DNA of 64,000 bases, from assembly GCA_040756735.1 (NCBI GenBank), contig JBFLYC010000005.1:62001-126000 (forward strand), written 5' to 3'. The notes under the pieces were generated by a model. That model searched no databases. It saw only the letters and a list, made by a program, of their open reading frames with translations, and was not told where the DNA came from. The position numbers and the translations under genes are program-made. This stretch comes from JBFLYC01 sp040756735 (lineage in GTDB: Bacteria > Bacillota > DSM-16504 > Desulfitibacterales > Desulfitibacteraceae). Positions 17,678 through 26,208 of the stretch are shown here, piece after piece. Position 1 is the first letter of the stretch. The number at the start of each line of letters is the position of its first letter.

Positions 17678-18529
17678 ATGTTAAAAAATAATAAAGTTTT
17701 AGCTATTCCCAAGGTTAGCATTATAATTCCTGTTTATAATCAATTAGAATATACAAAAATGTGTTTAGAGAGTATTTGGCATTATACCAGTGAAAATTAT
17801 GAAGTTATTGTAGTAAATAACGGCTCTCAAGATGCTACTAAAGAATATTTAAAACAAAATCCTCAAATATATTCAATACATAATGGTAAGAATCTAGGTT
17901 TTGCTAAAGCTATTAATCAAGGTATAAGTGCAGCCGGAGGAAATCACATTATTATTCTTAATAATGATTGTATTGTCTCCCATGAATGGGTACAACGTCT
18001 CCTACGAGCTGCTGAAGAGCCAAAAGTTGGGATTGTTGGGGTCATGTCAAATTTTGCAGCATCTCCTCAATTAATTAAGGTGAATGTTAAGAACATTCAA
18101 GATATTCCACGGATAGCTCAACAGGTTAAAAACAAATATAATAATTCTATTTGTTATACTACCCGAGTGGTAGGTCTTTGCATGTTAATAAAAAGAGAAC
18201 TTATCGAAAAAATTGGGGGATTTGACCCCCGTTTTGGTCTGGGAACTTTTGAGGACGATGACTTTTCTCTAAGGTCAATTTTATGCGGTTATAAAAATGT
18301 TATTGCTAAAGATGTTTTTATTTTTCATTTTGGCAGCGTAACTTTTAAAAAAGAAAAGATTCCAAGGAATCTTTTGCTTAGGGAAAATTGGCAGATGTTC
18401 AAAGAAAAATGGGGGCTGCCGGTTGAGTTGCCTTTAGGAGAAAAGGATTATTTAACAAAGATAGCGGCTAAAGACTTTGATAAAAAAGAGTTATACATAC
18501 CGTATAAAGTAAGCGGAAAGGAAGGATAG
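17678..18529 (+). CDS. Family 2 glycosyltransferase, rhamnosyltransferase-like
   Basis: 283 residues, GT2: KVSIIIPVYNQLEYTKMCLE, VIVVNNGSQDATKEYL, IIILNNDCIVSHEW (NND as DXD variant), and GGFDPRFGLGTFEDDDFSLR with the ED catalytic-base region typical of WbbL/GlcNAc-rhamnosyl transferases. AAGGAGG precedes the ATG by 10 bases. It ends in TAG one base before rmlD, so it is probably the user of dTDP-rhamnose; acceptor unknown. Confidence 0.82.
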   Translation: MLKNNKVLAIPKVSIIIPVYNQLEYTKMCLESIWHYTSENYEVIVVNNGSQDATKEYLKQNPQIYSIHNGKNLGFAKAINQGISAAGGNHIIILNNDCIVSHEWVQRLLRAAEEPKVGIVGVMSNFAASPQLIKVNVKNIQDIPRIAQQVKNKYNNSICYTTRVVGLCMLIKRELIEKIGGFDPRFGLGTFEDDDFSLRSILCGYKNVIAKDVFIFHFGSVTFKKEKIPRNLLLRENWQMFKEKWGLPVELPLGEKDYLTKIAAKDFDKKELYIPYKVSGKEG

Positions 18530-18530
18530 T

Positions 18531-19373
18531 ATGAAAATCTTAGTAACCGGTGGTAACGGCAATCTTGCCAGGGTGTTGGTAAAAGCTCTAGAAAGAAGTT
18601 ACAATCTTAAGGTCCTGACACACCATGATTTAGATATTACATTGCAGGAAAATGTATATAAAATAGTATCTAAGTATAAACCCCATTTTGTTATTAATAC
18701 TGCAGCCATTACTGATGTTGATGGTTGTGAAAATCATGCCAGAAAAGCCTTAGAAGTAAATGGTTTTGGCCCCTTTTACCTGGCTAAGGCCTGTAAAGAA
18801 AATGACAGCATATTAGTTCATTTTAGTACAGAAATGATTTTTGATGGTTCAAAATCTGCTCCATATGTTGAAACTGATTGTCCAAATCCTCTTTTAGCCT
18901 ATGGTTTGACCAAGTATATTGGTGAACAAAATATTAAGAGAGTTCATTGTAATTATACTATTTTCCGGACCAGTTGGCTTTTTGGAGGCGGTGTCCCCAA
19001 ATTTGTAAATCAATTCATAGAAAGAGCTAAACAAATGTCTTCTATTAAAGTAGTTAAAGATCAAATAGGTTCGCCAACATATACTAATGACATTGCTGCT
19101 GCAATTGATTTATACCTGGAGCAACCTCAATTTGGCATCTATCACATGGCCAATTTAGGGGAGGCCAGTCGACTGGATATGGCCCAGTTTATAAAAAAGG
19201 AGCTTTCTCTAGATTGTGAGCTTATACCTATTTCTTATCAAGATTTAGAAATAGAAACTTATCGTCCAGCCCGTGCTGTTTTAAATTCTTTGTACAGAGA
19301 AAAATATGGCTTTTTACAACTTCGTCCCTGGCAGGAGGCCTTGCGGGAATACTTGTTTTTAACTTATGTTTAA
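18531..19373 (+). CDS. rmlD: dTDP-4-dehydrorhamnose reductase (SpsK/RmlD)
   Basis: 280-residue SDR, last step of dTDP-L-rhamnose formation. Seen: MKILVTGGNGNLARVL (NADPH site), PHFVINTAAITDVDGCE, STEMIFDG, YGLTKYIGE (YxxxK) and FRTSWLFGGG. GGAAGG lies just before the ATG. The gene closes the plus-strand arm of the cluster and meets the MBL gene tail-to-tail with no gap and no visible terminator hairpin. With rmlA, spsL and rmlB at the other end it completes the rhamnose pathway. Confidence 0.9.
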   Translation: MKILVTGGNGNLARVLVKALERSYNLKVLTHHDLDITLQENVYKIVSKYKPHFVINTAAITDVDGCENHARKALEVNGFGPFYLAKACKENDSILVHFSTEMIFDGSKSAPYVETDCPNPLLAYGLTKYIGEQNIKRVHCNYTIFRTSWLFGGGVPKFVNQFIERAKQMSSIKVVKDQIGSPTYTNDIAAAIDLYLEQPQFGIYHMANLGEASRLDMAQFIKKELSLDCELIPISYQDLEIETYRPARAVLNSLYREKYGFLQLRPWQEALREYLFLTYV

Positions 19374-20111
19374 TTATGAAAGAAGCAGTTCTTTTCTGTC
19401 TCCCACTCTTTCAAAGGTCAATACATGACAATGTGCAGGGTCAACAGTTTGGGCGAAGGTTTTCATCTGCTCAAAATCCACCTGCAGATGAATTGGGACA
19501 AGGTATCGCGGACGAACCTGTTCAATAAAGTAGTGAGCAGCTAAATGGGATGCGTCCCCAAGCCGAGGGTCCACCGGTACAAAGGCCAAATCAATGGAGT
19601 ATTTAGCTAATTGTTTGACTTCTTTTTGATAGTTCACCCGTTCTGCTTCTTGTTCTTCTTTCGTGAAATGTTTCCAGTGCCACCAATTTAGATCCCCGCT
19701 GTGAAAAAGCTGAAAACCATTTACCTTAACTAAAAAAGAGACTCCTGCGTCGGTGCTGCCAAAAGTTTTTATAGTAAGGTCATCCAGGTTATAAGTTTGA
19801 TGCGGCTTTACCCACAAAATGGACTTGCCCTGGGGCCTGGTTTTAATATCGTCACTTAGTACATAATGAACAGGTGAATGTGCAAAGTTCTCTTCAAAAA
19901 TGTAAGGATGAAAGTGGTCTCCATGACCATGGGAAGAAAATATGTATATTTTTTTGCCGTCAGGAAAGGGAATTGGGATAAATGGTTTTCTAGGGTAAAA
20001 ATCAAAAAGTAAATGAGCCGAACTGGTCTCCACTGCTACACAGCTATGATAAAAGAAAGTTACATGAATGGGCATATTAGACGTTTTATTCGTTTTAGGT
20101 GTTTTATTCAT
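19374..20111 (-). CDS. Metallo-beta-lactamase-fold hydrolase
   Basis: 245 residues, MBL superfamily of the UlaG/'beta-lactamase-like' small type. Metal-binding motif SSHGHGDHFHP fits HxHxDH, with FHSGDLNWWHW and PIHLQ as later ligands. The start at 20111 has AAAGGAG 7 bases upstream; a longer reading from 20153 lacks this. It lies 63 bases downstream of the tetR gene on the same strand and probably shares its transcript. The substrate is unknown. Confidence 0.82.
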   Translation of the reverse strand: MNKTPKTNKTSNMPIHVTFFYHSCVAVETSSAHLLFDFYPRKPFIPIPFPDGKKIYIFSSHGHGDHFHPYIFEENFAHSPVHYVLSDDIKTRPQGKSILWVKPHQTYNLDDLTIKTFGSTDAGVSFLVKVNGFQLFHSGDLNWWHWKHFTKEEQEAERVNYQKEVKQLAKYSIDLAFVPVDPRLGDASHLAAHYFIEQVRPRYLVPIHLQVDFEQMKTFAQTVDPAHCHVLTFERVGDRKELLLS

Positions 20112-20174
20112 GGAAAGTCTCCTTTCACAATTTATTGGCAAAAACCAGGTCATTCATGGGGTATTTTAATGTCT

Positions 20175-20777
20175 TTAGAGCTTTATTCCAGCCATAATTA
20201 TTTCAACCCTGGCCAGCAGCTCATCAGTCAATGAATTCTTACATCTCCCTTCTAACCATAGAACTAATGTAAAAAAATACATGCTGATTATCAGATCTGC
20301 AGCATGGTCAGAATTAAAATCATGGCGAAATTCTCCCTGGTGCTTTCCTTCTTCCAGGACATTGACCAATACCGACTTCCAGCGTATTTGAGCCAATACA
20401 TCTGGGGCCATCTTTGACATCATTTTTGAAGAGGTTTCCATTAAAACTAAAGCAGTTAATTCCTTCTCATCTTCATTGATTCTGCCAAAGAGTTTTAAGC
20501 ACCCATATAGTTTTTCTTCAGAACTCTTAACATCTTTTAATTCTTTTTTTAACATTTCTTCCAATAAAGCTACCCGCTGTTCATTCATATAAAACAAAAC
20601 TGCTTCTTTAGTTGGAAAATAGTTAAAAAAAGTCCCCTTGGCCACATCAACTTTTTCGGTAATATCTTCAATTGTTGTTTCATTGTAACCTTTTTCTATG
20701 AATAGCTCTAATGCTGCCTTGTAGATTGCTTCCCTGGTTTTAGCTTTTTTTCTTTCACGACGGCTTATCTTATCCAT
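20175..20777 (-). CDS. TetR family transcriptional regulator
   Basis: 200-residue TetR/AcrR repressor. The N-terminal helix-turn-helix is clear: REAIYKAALELFIEKGYNET followed by TIEDITEKVDVAKGTFFNYF. The C-terminal ligand-binding domain is helical and unassigned. It precedes the MBL hydrolase gene in one likely operon, so it may control that gene. A GGGG site lies before the ATG. Confidence 0.88.
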   Translation of the reverse strand: MDKISRRERKKAKTREAIYKAALELFIEKGYNETTIEDITEKVDVAKGTFFNYFPTKEAVLFYMNEQRVALLEEMLKKELKDVKSSEEKLYGCLKLFGRINEDEKELTALVLMETSSKMMSKMAPDVLAQIRWKSVLVNVLEEGKHQGEFRHDFNSDHAADLIISMYFFTLVLWLEGRCKNSLTDELLARVEIIMAGIKL

Positions 20778-20971
20778 TAAATACCCCAGCCAATCTAAGT
20801 TTTGATGCTTTGAACCTTGTCAGAAATGACCTGATTGCAATATGATGATGAATCTATTTTAATAACAAATTCTTTATATATACAATACCCTTTAAACCAT
20901 TATAAAGCAAATACTTCAATCCGATTATGTAAAGATCATTTCGTCAATATTTTTAATAGTATTTTTTTGTA
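20778..20971. other. Intergenic region upstream of tetR
   Basis: AT-rich gap of about 190 bases. I see no coding potential and no clear promoter with standard spacing for the tetR gene. Confidence 0.5.
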
Positions 20972-21028
20972 TTGATTATTAGAGTTAACTCTGATAAAAT
21001 GACCATGGTTATAAATGTACCATGGCCA
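20972..21028 (+). promoter_or_regulatory. Promoter with palindromic operators upstream of the nuo relic
   Basis: TTGATT and TAAAAT are separated by exactly 17 bases, and the perfect palindrome AGAGTTAACTCT lies within the spacer (20981-20992). Directly downstream, two ACCATGG boxes (21002-21008 and 21019-21025 approximately) form a second inverted repeat. The layout resembles a regulated promoter. The only thing it now reads into is the broken nuo fragment. Confidence 0.5.
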
Positions 21029-21091
21029 TAATTATATTAGCTGAAGTTTATAAAGCCATTGTTTGGCAATTGGTTAGGTCAATTTAGATAA

Positions 21092-21681
21092 ATGGAGTTT
21101 ATGGCAGTAAATTCATCACGATATGACATGGGCCGCTTTGGTTATGAGGCGTACCGTCCCTCTCCACGCCAGGCTGATCTGCTTATTGTTTCCGGAACTG
21201 TCACCAATAAGATGGCGTTGGATTATGGTATTACGGGGCCAAATTTACGAGCAAGCGGACTTCCACTGGATCTTCGTAAAGCAAAACCATATGGAATTTT
21301 GACCGCTTTGATTTTGATGTGCCAATTCGAAAAAACGGCGATACCTTTGACATGTTTGTTATACGGCTTTTGGAAATGGAGCAGTGTATTCGCATTATAA
21401 AACAGGCAGCACGTGATCTTCCGGAAGGGCCGATACGATCCAAGGTTTCTACAAACCTTAAACCCATGGGTGAAATTTATCACCAAATTGAGAGTTGGAG
21501 GGGTATCCTGGGATTTTACCTGGTCGGGGATGGCAATAAAGAGCCACATAGACTACACATCCACGGGCCATCTTTTATTAATCTAGGGGTTTTTCCTGAA
21601 CTGGTAAAAGGGGAGTTTTTGCAGGATGCCATTGCCACCTTTGCTTCCATTGATGTTGTTCTAGGTGAAATCGACAGGTAA
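21092..21681 (+). pseudogene. Broken NADH dehydrogenase relic: nuoB fragment joined to nuoD C-terminal part
   Basis: The first 40 codons (EFMAVNSSRYDMGRFGYEAY, then PSPRQADLLIVSGTVTNKMA) are an internal piece of NuoB. At about 21215 this runs directly into NuoD sequence (LDYGITGPNLRASG) with the rest of NuoB and all of NuoC missing. Near 21297-21301 a one-base loss shifts the frame, and NuoD continues in the next frame as DRFDFDVPIRKNGDTFD through to the normal NuoD ending GEIDR. So there is an internal deletion, a frameshift and loss of the NuoB N-terminus. It cannot make a working subunit. Confidence 0.85.
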
Positions 21682-21765
21682 AAGTGGATAATTTCTCTAT
21701 ACTTTGTACAATAACAAAATTTTTCTACACCATGAAAAATAGTAGTTGTTACAGATAGTAGTTTT

Positions 21766-21817
21766 AACAAGAACCCCAGTGTTCCGGGCGGAACACTGGG
21801 GTTCTTGTTTTTTTAAA
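21766..21817 (+). terminator. Strong Rho-independent terminator
   Basis: A 20-bp perfect stem (AACAAGAACCCCAGTGTTCC and its complement) with loop GGGC and a T-run. It follows the nuo relic and may be the original nuo operon terminator; it also insulates the next operon. Confidence 0.92.
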
Positions 21818-21929
21818 ATATTTTATCATTTATGATAAAATTCTTAAATAATTGCAGGAATCATAAACTATTTATAGAACATTTATTAGCATACAGCATG
21901 CTATATGCTAATCGTGAGGAGGTCGGAAA

Positions 21930-23084
21930 ATGAAAATAAGTAATGTCGAAGCCCTAAGTTTAATTGTACCAATTGAAAACCAAATTAAAGCACCAATAAG
22001 CATACCCCATGCTGATGAGTTGGAAAAAGTGGTTTTTAAAGATTACCGTACAACTTTAGTAAAAATTACTACTGATGAAGGACTTACAGGTTATGGAGAG
22101 TGTATGGTGCGTCTTTCGCCCACTGCTACAAGGGAGATAGTAGAATATGTTAAACCTATATTAATTGGCAAGAACCCCATGGATACTGAGTATATTTGGG
22201 AGCTTTTATTTGGAGCAATGATGAACAGAGGGCACTTTCAGGGTTTTTACATTGAGGCAATTAGCGGGATTGATATTGCTTTATGGGACATTAAAGGAAA
22301 AATGTTAAATGTCCCAGTGTATAAGCTCCTTGGAGGCAATAGTAATCCTAAAATATGGGCTTATGCTTCTTCTATCAGGTTTAGAGGAATGGAAACCATG
22401 TTGGCAACAGCCCAAGATTACCTTGACAAGGGTTATAATGCAATGAAAATAAAAATCGGACAGGGTTTTGATACAGATATAAAGGCTGTGGCAGCAGTTA
22501 GAGAATATGTTGGGGATTCTGTTACTTTGATGGCGGATGCTAACTGTGGGTATGACCTGAAAACAGCCTTGAAGGTAGGCAGGGAATTGGAAAAGTATAA
22601 TCTTAGATGGTTTGAAGAACCTCTTCCACCTAACAATTATGATGAATACAGGAGGTTATCTGAAACTCTTGATATTCCAATTGCTGCCGGTGAAGCTCAT
22701 TTTTTAAGGTATGGAATAAAGGATCTGATAGTGAGGGGAAAAGTAGATATAATTCAGCCGAATCCATGTAGGACGGGCGGTTATACGGAGTGTTTGAAAA
22801 TTCATGGCTTAAGCAGTTCTTTTAATGTTCCCTACTTAACCCATACCGGCAGTTCGTCGGCAGTATGTATAGCTGCTGCTTTACATATTGCTGCAGCTTT
22901 TACAGATTCATTTATTTTTGAACAAATGGAAAGTGATTGGTCAAAGGATCAGAAAAACCCATTGAGATGGGAGTTAACCCCACTCCCCATTAAGTCTTTT
23001 AAAGACAGCTATATTGAACTTGAAGATAGACCAGGTATTGGTGTGGAGATTAATGAAGAAATAATAAGAAAGTATAGAGTATAA
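21930..23084 (+). CDS. Mandelate racemase/muconate lactonizing enzyme family protein (enolase superfamily)
   Basis: 384 residues. Enolase-superfamily catalytic set visible: KxK at Lys173/Lys175 (MKIKIG), metal ligands Asp203 (MADANCGY), Glu229 or Glu230 (WFEEPLPP) and Glu255 (AAGEAH), and His305 (YLTHTGS). The lid domain is N-terminal. This pattern fits an acid-sugar dehydratase or racemase; the substrate is not predictable by eye. GAGGAGG precedes the ATG. It is the first gene of an operon with a tripartite transporter and a dehydrogenase, so it probably acts on an imported hydroxy- or sugar acid. Confidence 0.85.
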   Translation: MKISNVEALSLIVPIENQIKAPISIPHADELEKVVFKDYRTTLVKITTDEGLTGYGECMVRLSPTATREIVEYVKPILIGKNPMDTEYIWELLFGAMMNRGHFQGFYIEAISGIDIALWDIKGKMLNVPVYKLLGGNSNPKIWAYASSIRFRGMETMLATAQDYLDKGYNAMKIKIGQGFDTDIKAVAAVREYVGDSVTLMADANCGYDLKTALKVGRELEKYNLRWFEEPLPPNNYDEYRRLSETLDIPIAAGEAHFLRYGIKDLIVRGKVDIIQPNPCRTGGYTECLKIHGLSSSFNVPYLTHTGSSSAVCIAAALHIAAAFTDSFIFEQMESDWSKDQKNPLRWELTPLPIKSFKDSYIELEDRPGIGVEINEEIIRKYRV

Positions 23085-23112
23085 CCAAAAATAAAAAAAG
23101 GAGGTTGGAGTC

Positions 23113-24108
23113 ATGAAAAAGAAGAGTTTATTCGTATTGCTGTGCATTTTGTTGCTGACAATGACAACTGTCTTTGGCTGTAACGGGAAAAGTGAAAAAT
23201 CTTCAGAGCAGGAAGGCAAACAAGCTTTAGTATTTCCAGAAAGTACTATTACTTTTGTTTGCTGGTCAAGTGCAGGGTCACCGTTGGATACTTTTATGAG
23301 ACAGTTGGCCCAAGCGGCAGAAAAAGAATTAGGGCAGAGTATTGTTGTTGATAACAGAACCGGGGGAAGTGGGGCAGTAGCCATGTCCTATGTTAATTCC
23401 CTACCGGCGGATGGTTATACTGTTCTATCTACAACTGGCAGTATGACTTTTTCAATGGCTACTAATGTGGTTCCCTTTTCCGCTGACGACTTTACTTATT
23501 TAACGACAGCACAAGCTGAACCTTCTTCTATAGCCGTATTAAAGGATAGCCCATTAGAAACATTAGAGGATTTTGTGAACTATTTAAAAGCTAATCCAAA
23601 TGGGGTTTCAATCGGGGGGTTTGCAGCAGGAGGATTCCATAACTTTGTGATGCATAAGTTTAAAAAAGCAGCCGGTTTTGAGGCAACCTGGATTCCCTTT
23701 GAAGGAGGAGCAGATGCAGTAACTGCCTTGTTAGGGGGACATATTGATGTAGCTTTTATTACCCCCAGCTCAGCCTTATCGCAGATTCAAGATGGAAATA
23801 TTCGCTTGCTTGCCATTAGTACACCTGAAAGGTCTGTGAATTTTCCTGATGTCCCTACATTTAAAGAAAAAGGTTATGATGTAGTCGAAATGTTATGGCG
23901 GGGAGTTATGGCAAAGAAAGGAATACCTGAAGATGTTCAAGAAGTATTAATAGATGCATTCCTTAAAGCTTTTGAATCACCTGAATTTAAAAAGTACATG
24001 CAGGACTTTTACCAGGAAGAATTTGTAGTATCTGGCGAAGAAATGCGTGCCTTGATCAATAGGGAAGTAGAAGAGAGGACCAGTTTTGCCCGGGAACTTG
24101 GATTATAA
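23113..24108 (+). CDS. tctC: Tripartite tricarboxylate transporter solute-binding lipoprotein (TctC/Bug family)
   Basis: 331 residues. A lipoprotein signal peptide ends at the lipobox VFGC, with Cys23 as lipidation site. The body is a Bug-family binding protein: PESTITFVCWSSAGSPLDTF, VVDNRTGGSGAVAMSYV, DGYTVLSTTG, WIPFEGGADAVTALLGGHID and AISTPERSVNFPDVPTFKE. It delivers a carboxylate to the TctA/TctB membrane subunits encoded next. GGAGG precedes the ATG. A hairpin separates it from tctB. Confidence 0.9.
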   Translation: MKKKSLFVLLCILLLTMTTVFGCNGKSEKSSEQEGKQALVFPESTITFVCWSSAGSPLDTFMRQLAQAAEKELGQSIVVDNRTGGSGAVAMSYVNSLPADGYTVLSTTGSMTFSMATNVVPFSADDFTYLTTAQAEPSSIAVLKDSPLETLEDFVNYLKANPNGVSIGGFAAGGFHNFVMHKFKKAAGFEATWIPFEGGADAVTALLGGHIDVAFITPSSALSQIQDGNIRLLAISTPERSVNFPDVPTFKEKGYDVVEMLWRGVMAKKGIPEDVQEVLIDAFLKAFESPEFKKYMQDFYQEEFVVSGEEMRALINREVEERTSFARELGL

Positions 24109-24115
24109 AAACCTT

Positions 24116-24153
24116 GATGTGTGAGGAGCAGCGTGCTCCTCGCACAGAACATT
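24116..24153 (+). promoter_or_regulatory. Hairpin between tctC and tctB (possible attenuator or mRNA-processing element)
   Basis: TGTGAGGAGCA and TGCTCCTCGCACA pair around a GCG loop with one bulge, followed after five bases by a T-run. Placed between the binding-protein gene and the membrane genes, it could end part of the transcripts or stabilise the tctC message so that more binding protein is made. Role inferred. Confidence 0.55.
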
Positions 24154-24176
24154 TTTTAGGATTGAGGTGGCAGATT

Positions 24177-24620
24177 GTGAAGAAAGGAACCATTATAATT
24201 GCCTTGTTGTCCATTATGACAAGCGTGTTTTTATATTTTTACACATTAAAACTACCTATGCCTACATCACCTAATGTACCTGGTCCAGCTTATGTTCCAA
24301 AGCTTTATCTAACTCTTGCCGTAGTATTGGCTGCCACCATTATCATTTCAAATTGGATAAGCAGGTTGCCCGATAAAGACGTTAACTGGGAAAGATCTCC
24401 CTTTGTTATAATGGGTATTGCTTTGATGTTGCTCAGTGTATTTTTCATTAACCTTTTAGGCTATTTCATAGTTACCTTTATTTTTATTATTGGTATGGTA
24501 CTACTTATGGGCGGCAAATTGACCCATGCATTTGGCGCTTCATTTCTATTTCTAACATTTATTTATCTTGTATTTGTAAAGTTGTTCCATTTACCCCTAC
24601 CTAAAGGCACTTTTTTTTAA
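24177..24620 (+). CDS. tctB: Tripartite tricarboxylate transporter small membrane subunit TctB
   Basis: 147 residues with four hydrophobic segments (IIIALLSIMTSVFLYFYT, LYLTLAVVLAATIIIS, VIMGIALMLLSVFFINLLG, ILLIGG-like VLLMGGKLTHAFGASFLF), as expected for TctB. GTG 24177 is chosen because GAGGTGG lies 6 bases upstream; a longer reading from 24114 would run through the intercistronic hairpin. TctA follows 21 bases on. Confidence 0.82.
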   Translation: MKKGTIIIALLSIMTSVFLYFYTLKLPMPTSPNVPGPAYVPKLYLTLAVVLAATIIISNWISRLPDKDVNWERSPFVIMGIALMLLSVFFINLLGYFIVTFIFIIGMVLLMGGKLTHAFGASFLFLTFIYLVFVKLFHLPLPKGTFF

Positions 24621-24641
24621 TCATAATAAGGATGGTTTGAT

Positions 24642-26162
24642 ATGATAGAAAACTTATTATATGGAATGGAAATTCTTTTTACCTGGACTAATCTCCTTGC
24701 AGTTTTGATAGGTGTTACGGCCGGTATTGCTGTAGGTGTACTGCCTGGTTTAGGCCCTAGTATAGGTGTCGCCCTATTGGTACCATTTACTTATACGTTA
24801 GATCCTGCAACTAGTCTAATATTACTTGCGGCTCTTTATGTGGGGGCTGAATATGGAGGATCTATCAGCGCTATTTTAATTTCAACACCCGGAACTGCTG
24901 CTGCTGTTGCAACGGTTATTGATGGATATGCTTTAAACCAAAGGGGTTTTCCCGGGAAAGCCCTTAATGCTTCTCTAATATCTTCTACTGTTGGAGGTAT
25001 AATAAGTACTTTGTTCTTAATATTCCTGTCAATACCTTTAGCTAGTTTTGCATTAAGATTTGGTCCACCTGAATATTTTTCATTAGGTGTCTTTGGGTTA
25101 GCAATTGTTGCTAGTCTAAGTGGAAAGTCTTTGGCCAAAGGGCTCCTAATGGCTGTATTAGGGTTAATAGTAACAACAGTAGGGGTGGACCCAATTAGCG
25201 GCGTACCTCGTTTTACTTTCGGCAGGTATGAACTTTTAGAGGGTATACCTTTTTTACCTGCCTTAATCGGCATGTTTGCCATTGCAGAAGTTTTTAAAAT
25301 GCTAGAAGAGTCTCTCAAGAAAACCGCCGTTACTCAAAAGATTGAATCTGCATTATTGTCTTTAAAAGAAATTAGGTCAATAGTCCCAACTATATTAAGG
25401 GGATCTGTTATAGGAAGTTTAGTAGGAACCATTCCCGGAGCAGGTGCAGGGGTTGCGTGTTGGATAGCCTATGACCAGGAGAAACGCCTCTCAAAAAATC
25501 CGGATGAATTTGGTAAAGGTGCCTTAGCTGGTATTGCAGCACCAGAGTCTGCAAATAATGCAACAGTGGGAGGAGCATTGGTACCCCTACTTGCCCTGGG
25601 AGTTCCTGGTTCACCTACCACCGCTATTATGTTGGGTGCTTTAATGCTTCATGGCTTGCAGCCTGGCCCCCAGCTCTTTGTAAAAAATCCTGATGTTGTA
25701 TATAGTCTTTTTGTTAGCTTGTTTTTCGCTTGTATTTTAATGCTTTTTGTAGGATTAATGTTTACAAAACTTTGGATAAAAATATTATCCCTACCAATTA
25801 GTGTTTTAGGCCCTATCATATTTGCTTTAAGTGTAATTGGCGCTTTTACAGTTCGAAAAATGGTTTTTGATGTATTTTTAGCCTTTGGTTTTGGAATTCT
25901 AGGTTTTATATTTAAAAAATATGAGTTTCCCTTGGCTCCTGCCATTTTAGGGATGGTGTTAGGCTTTATGATTGAGGCTAATTTGCGGCGGTCACTTCTT
26001 TTATCACAAGGTGATTTCTCAATTTTCTTCACAAGACCTTTAAGTCTCTTGTTAATTGTTTTGGCCCTTGTATCCTTTATTTATCCTATATATAAGGGTT
26101 GGAAAAAAGAAATGGAAACAAAGAAAGTTGAAGAAATAAAAGCTAATGAAAATCAGCAATAA
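24642..26162 (+). CDS. tctA: Tripartite tricarboxylate transporter large permease TctA
   Basis: 506 residues with about 11-12 hydrophobic segments. TctA hallmarks: VGVLPGLGPSIGVALLVPFT, ALYVGAEYGGSISAILISTP, GTIPGAGAGVACWIAYDQEK, and PESANNATVGGALVPLLALG followed by VPGSPTTAIMLGALMLHG. It forms the channel with TctB, using an ion gradient. AAGGATGG precedes the ATG. Length is normal. Confidence 0.92.
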   Translation: MIENLLYGMEILFTWTNLLAVLIGVTAGIAVGVLPGLGPSIGVALLVPFTYTLDPATSLILLAALYVGAEYGGSISAILISTPGTAAAVATVIDGYALNQRGFPGKALNASLISSTVGGIISTLFLIFLSIPLASFALRFGPPEYFSLGVFGLAIVASLSGKSLAKGLLMAVLGLIVTTVGVDPISGVPRFTFGRYELLEGIPFLPALIGMFAIAEVFKMLEESLKKTAVTQKIESALLSLKEIRSIVPTILRGSVIGSLVGTIPGAGAGVACWIAYDQEKRLSKNPDEFGKGALAGIAAPESANNATVGGALVPLLALGVPGSPTTAIMLGALMLHGLQPGPQLFVKNPDVVYSLFVSLFFACILMLFVGLMFTKLWIKILSLPISVLGPIIFALSVIGAFTVRKMVFDVFLAFGFGILGFIFKKYEFPLAPAILGMVLGFMIEANLRRSLLLSQGDFSIFFTRPLSLLLIVLALVSFIYPIYKGWKKEMETKKVEEIKANENQQ

Positions 26163-26208
26163 AAAAGCAACAAAAAAGCAATAAAAATTACAAAGGAAGT
26201 TTAATAAA

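Noticed and set aside
24114..24176. Longer N-terminus for TctB
   Set aside because: It would translate through the intercistronic hairpin, while GTG 24177 has a proper site.
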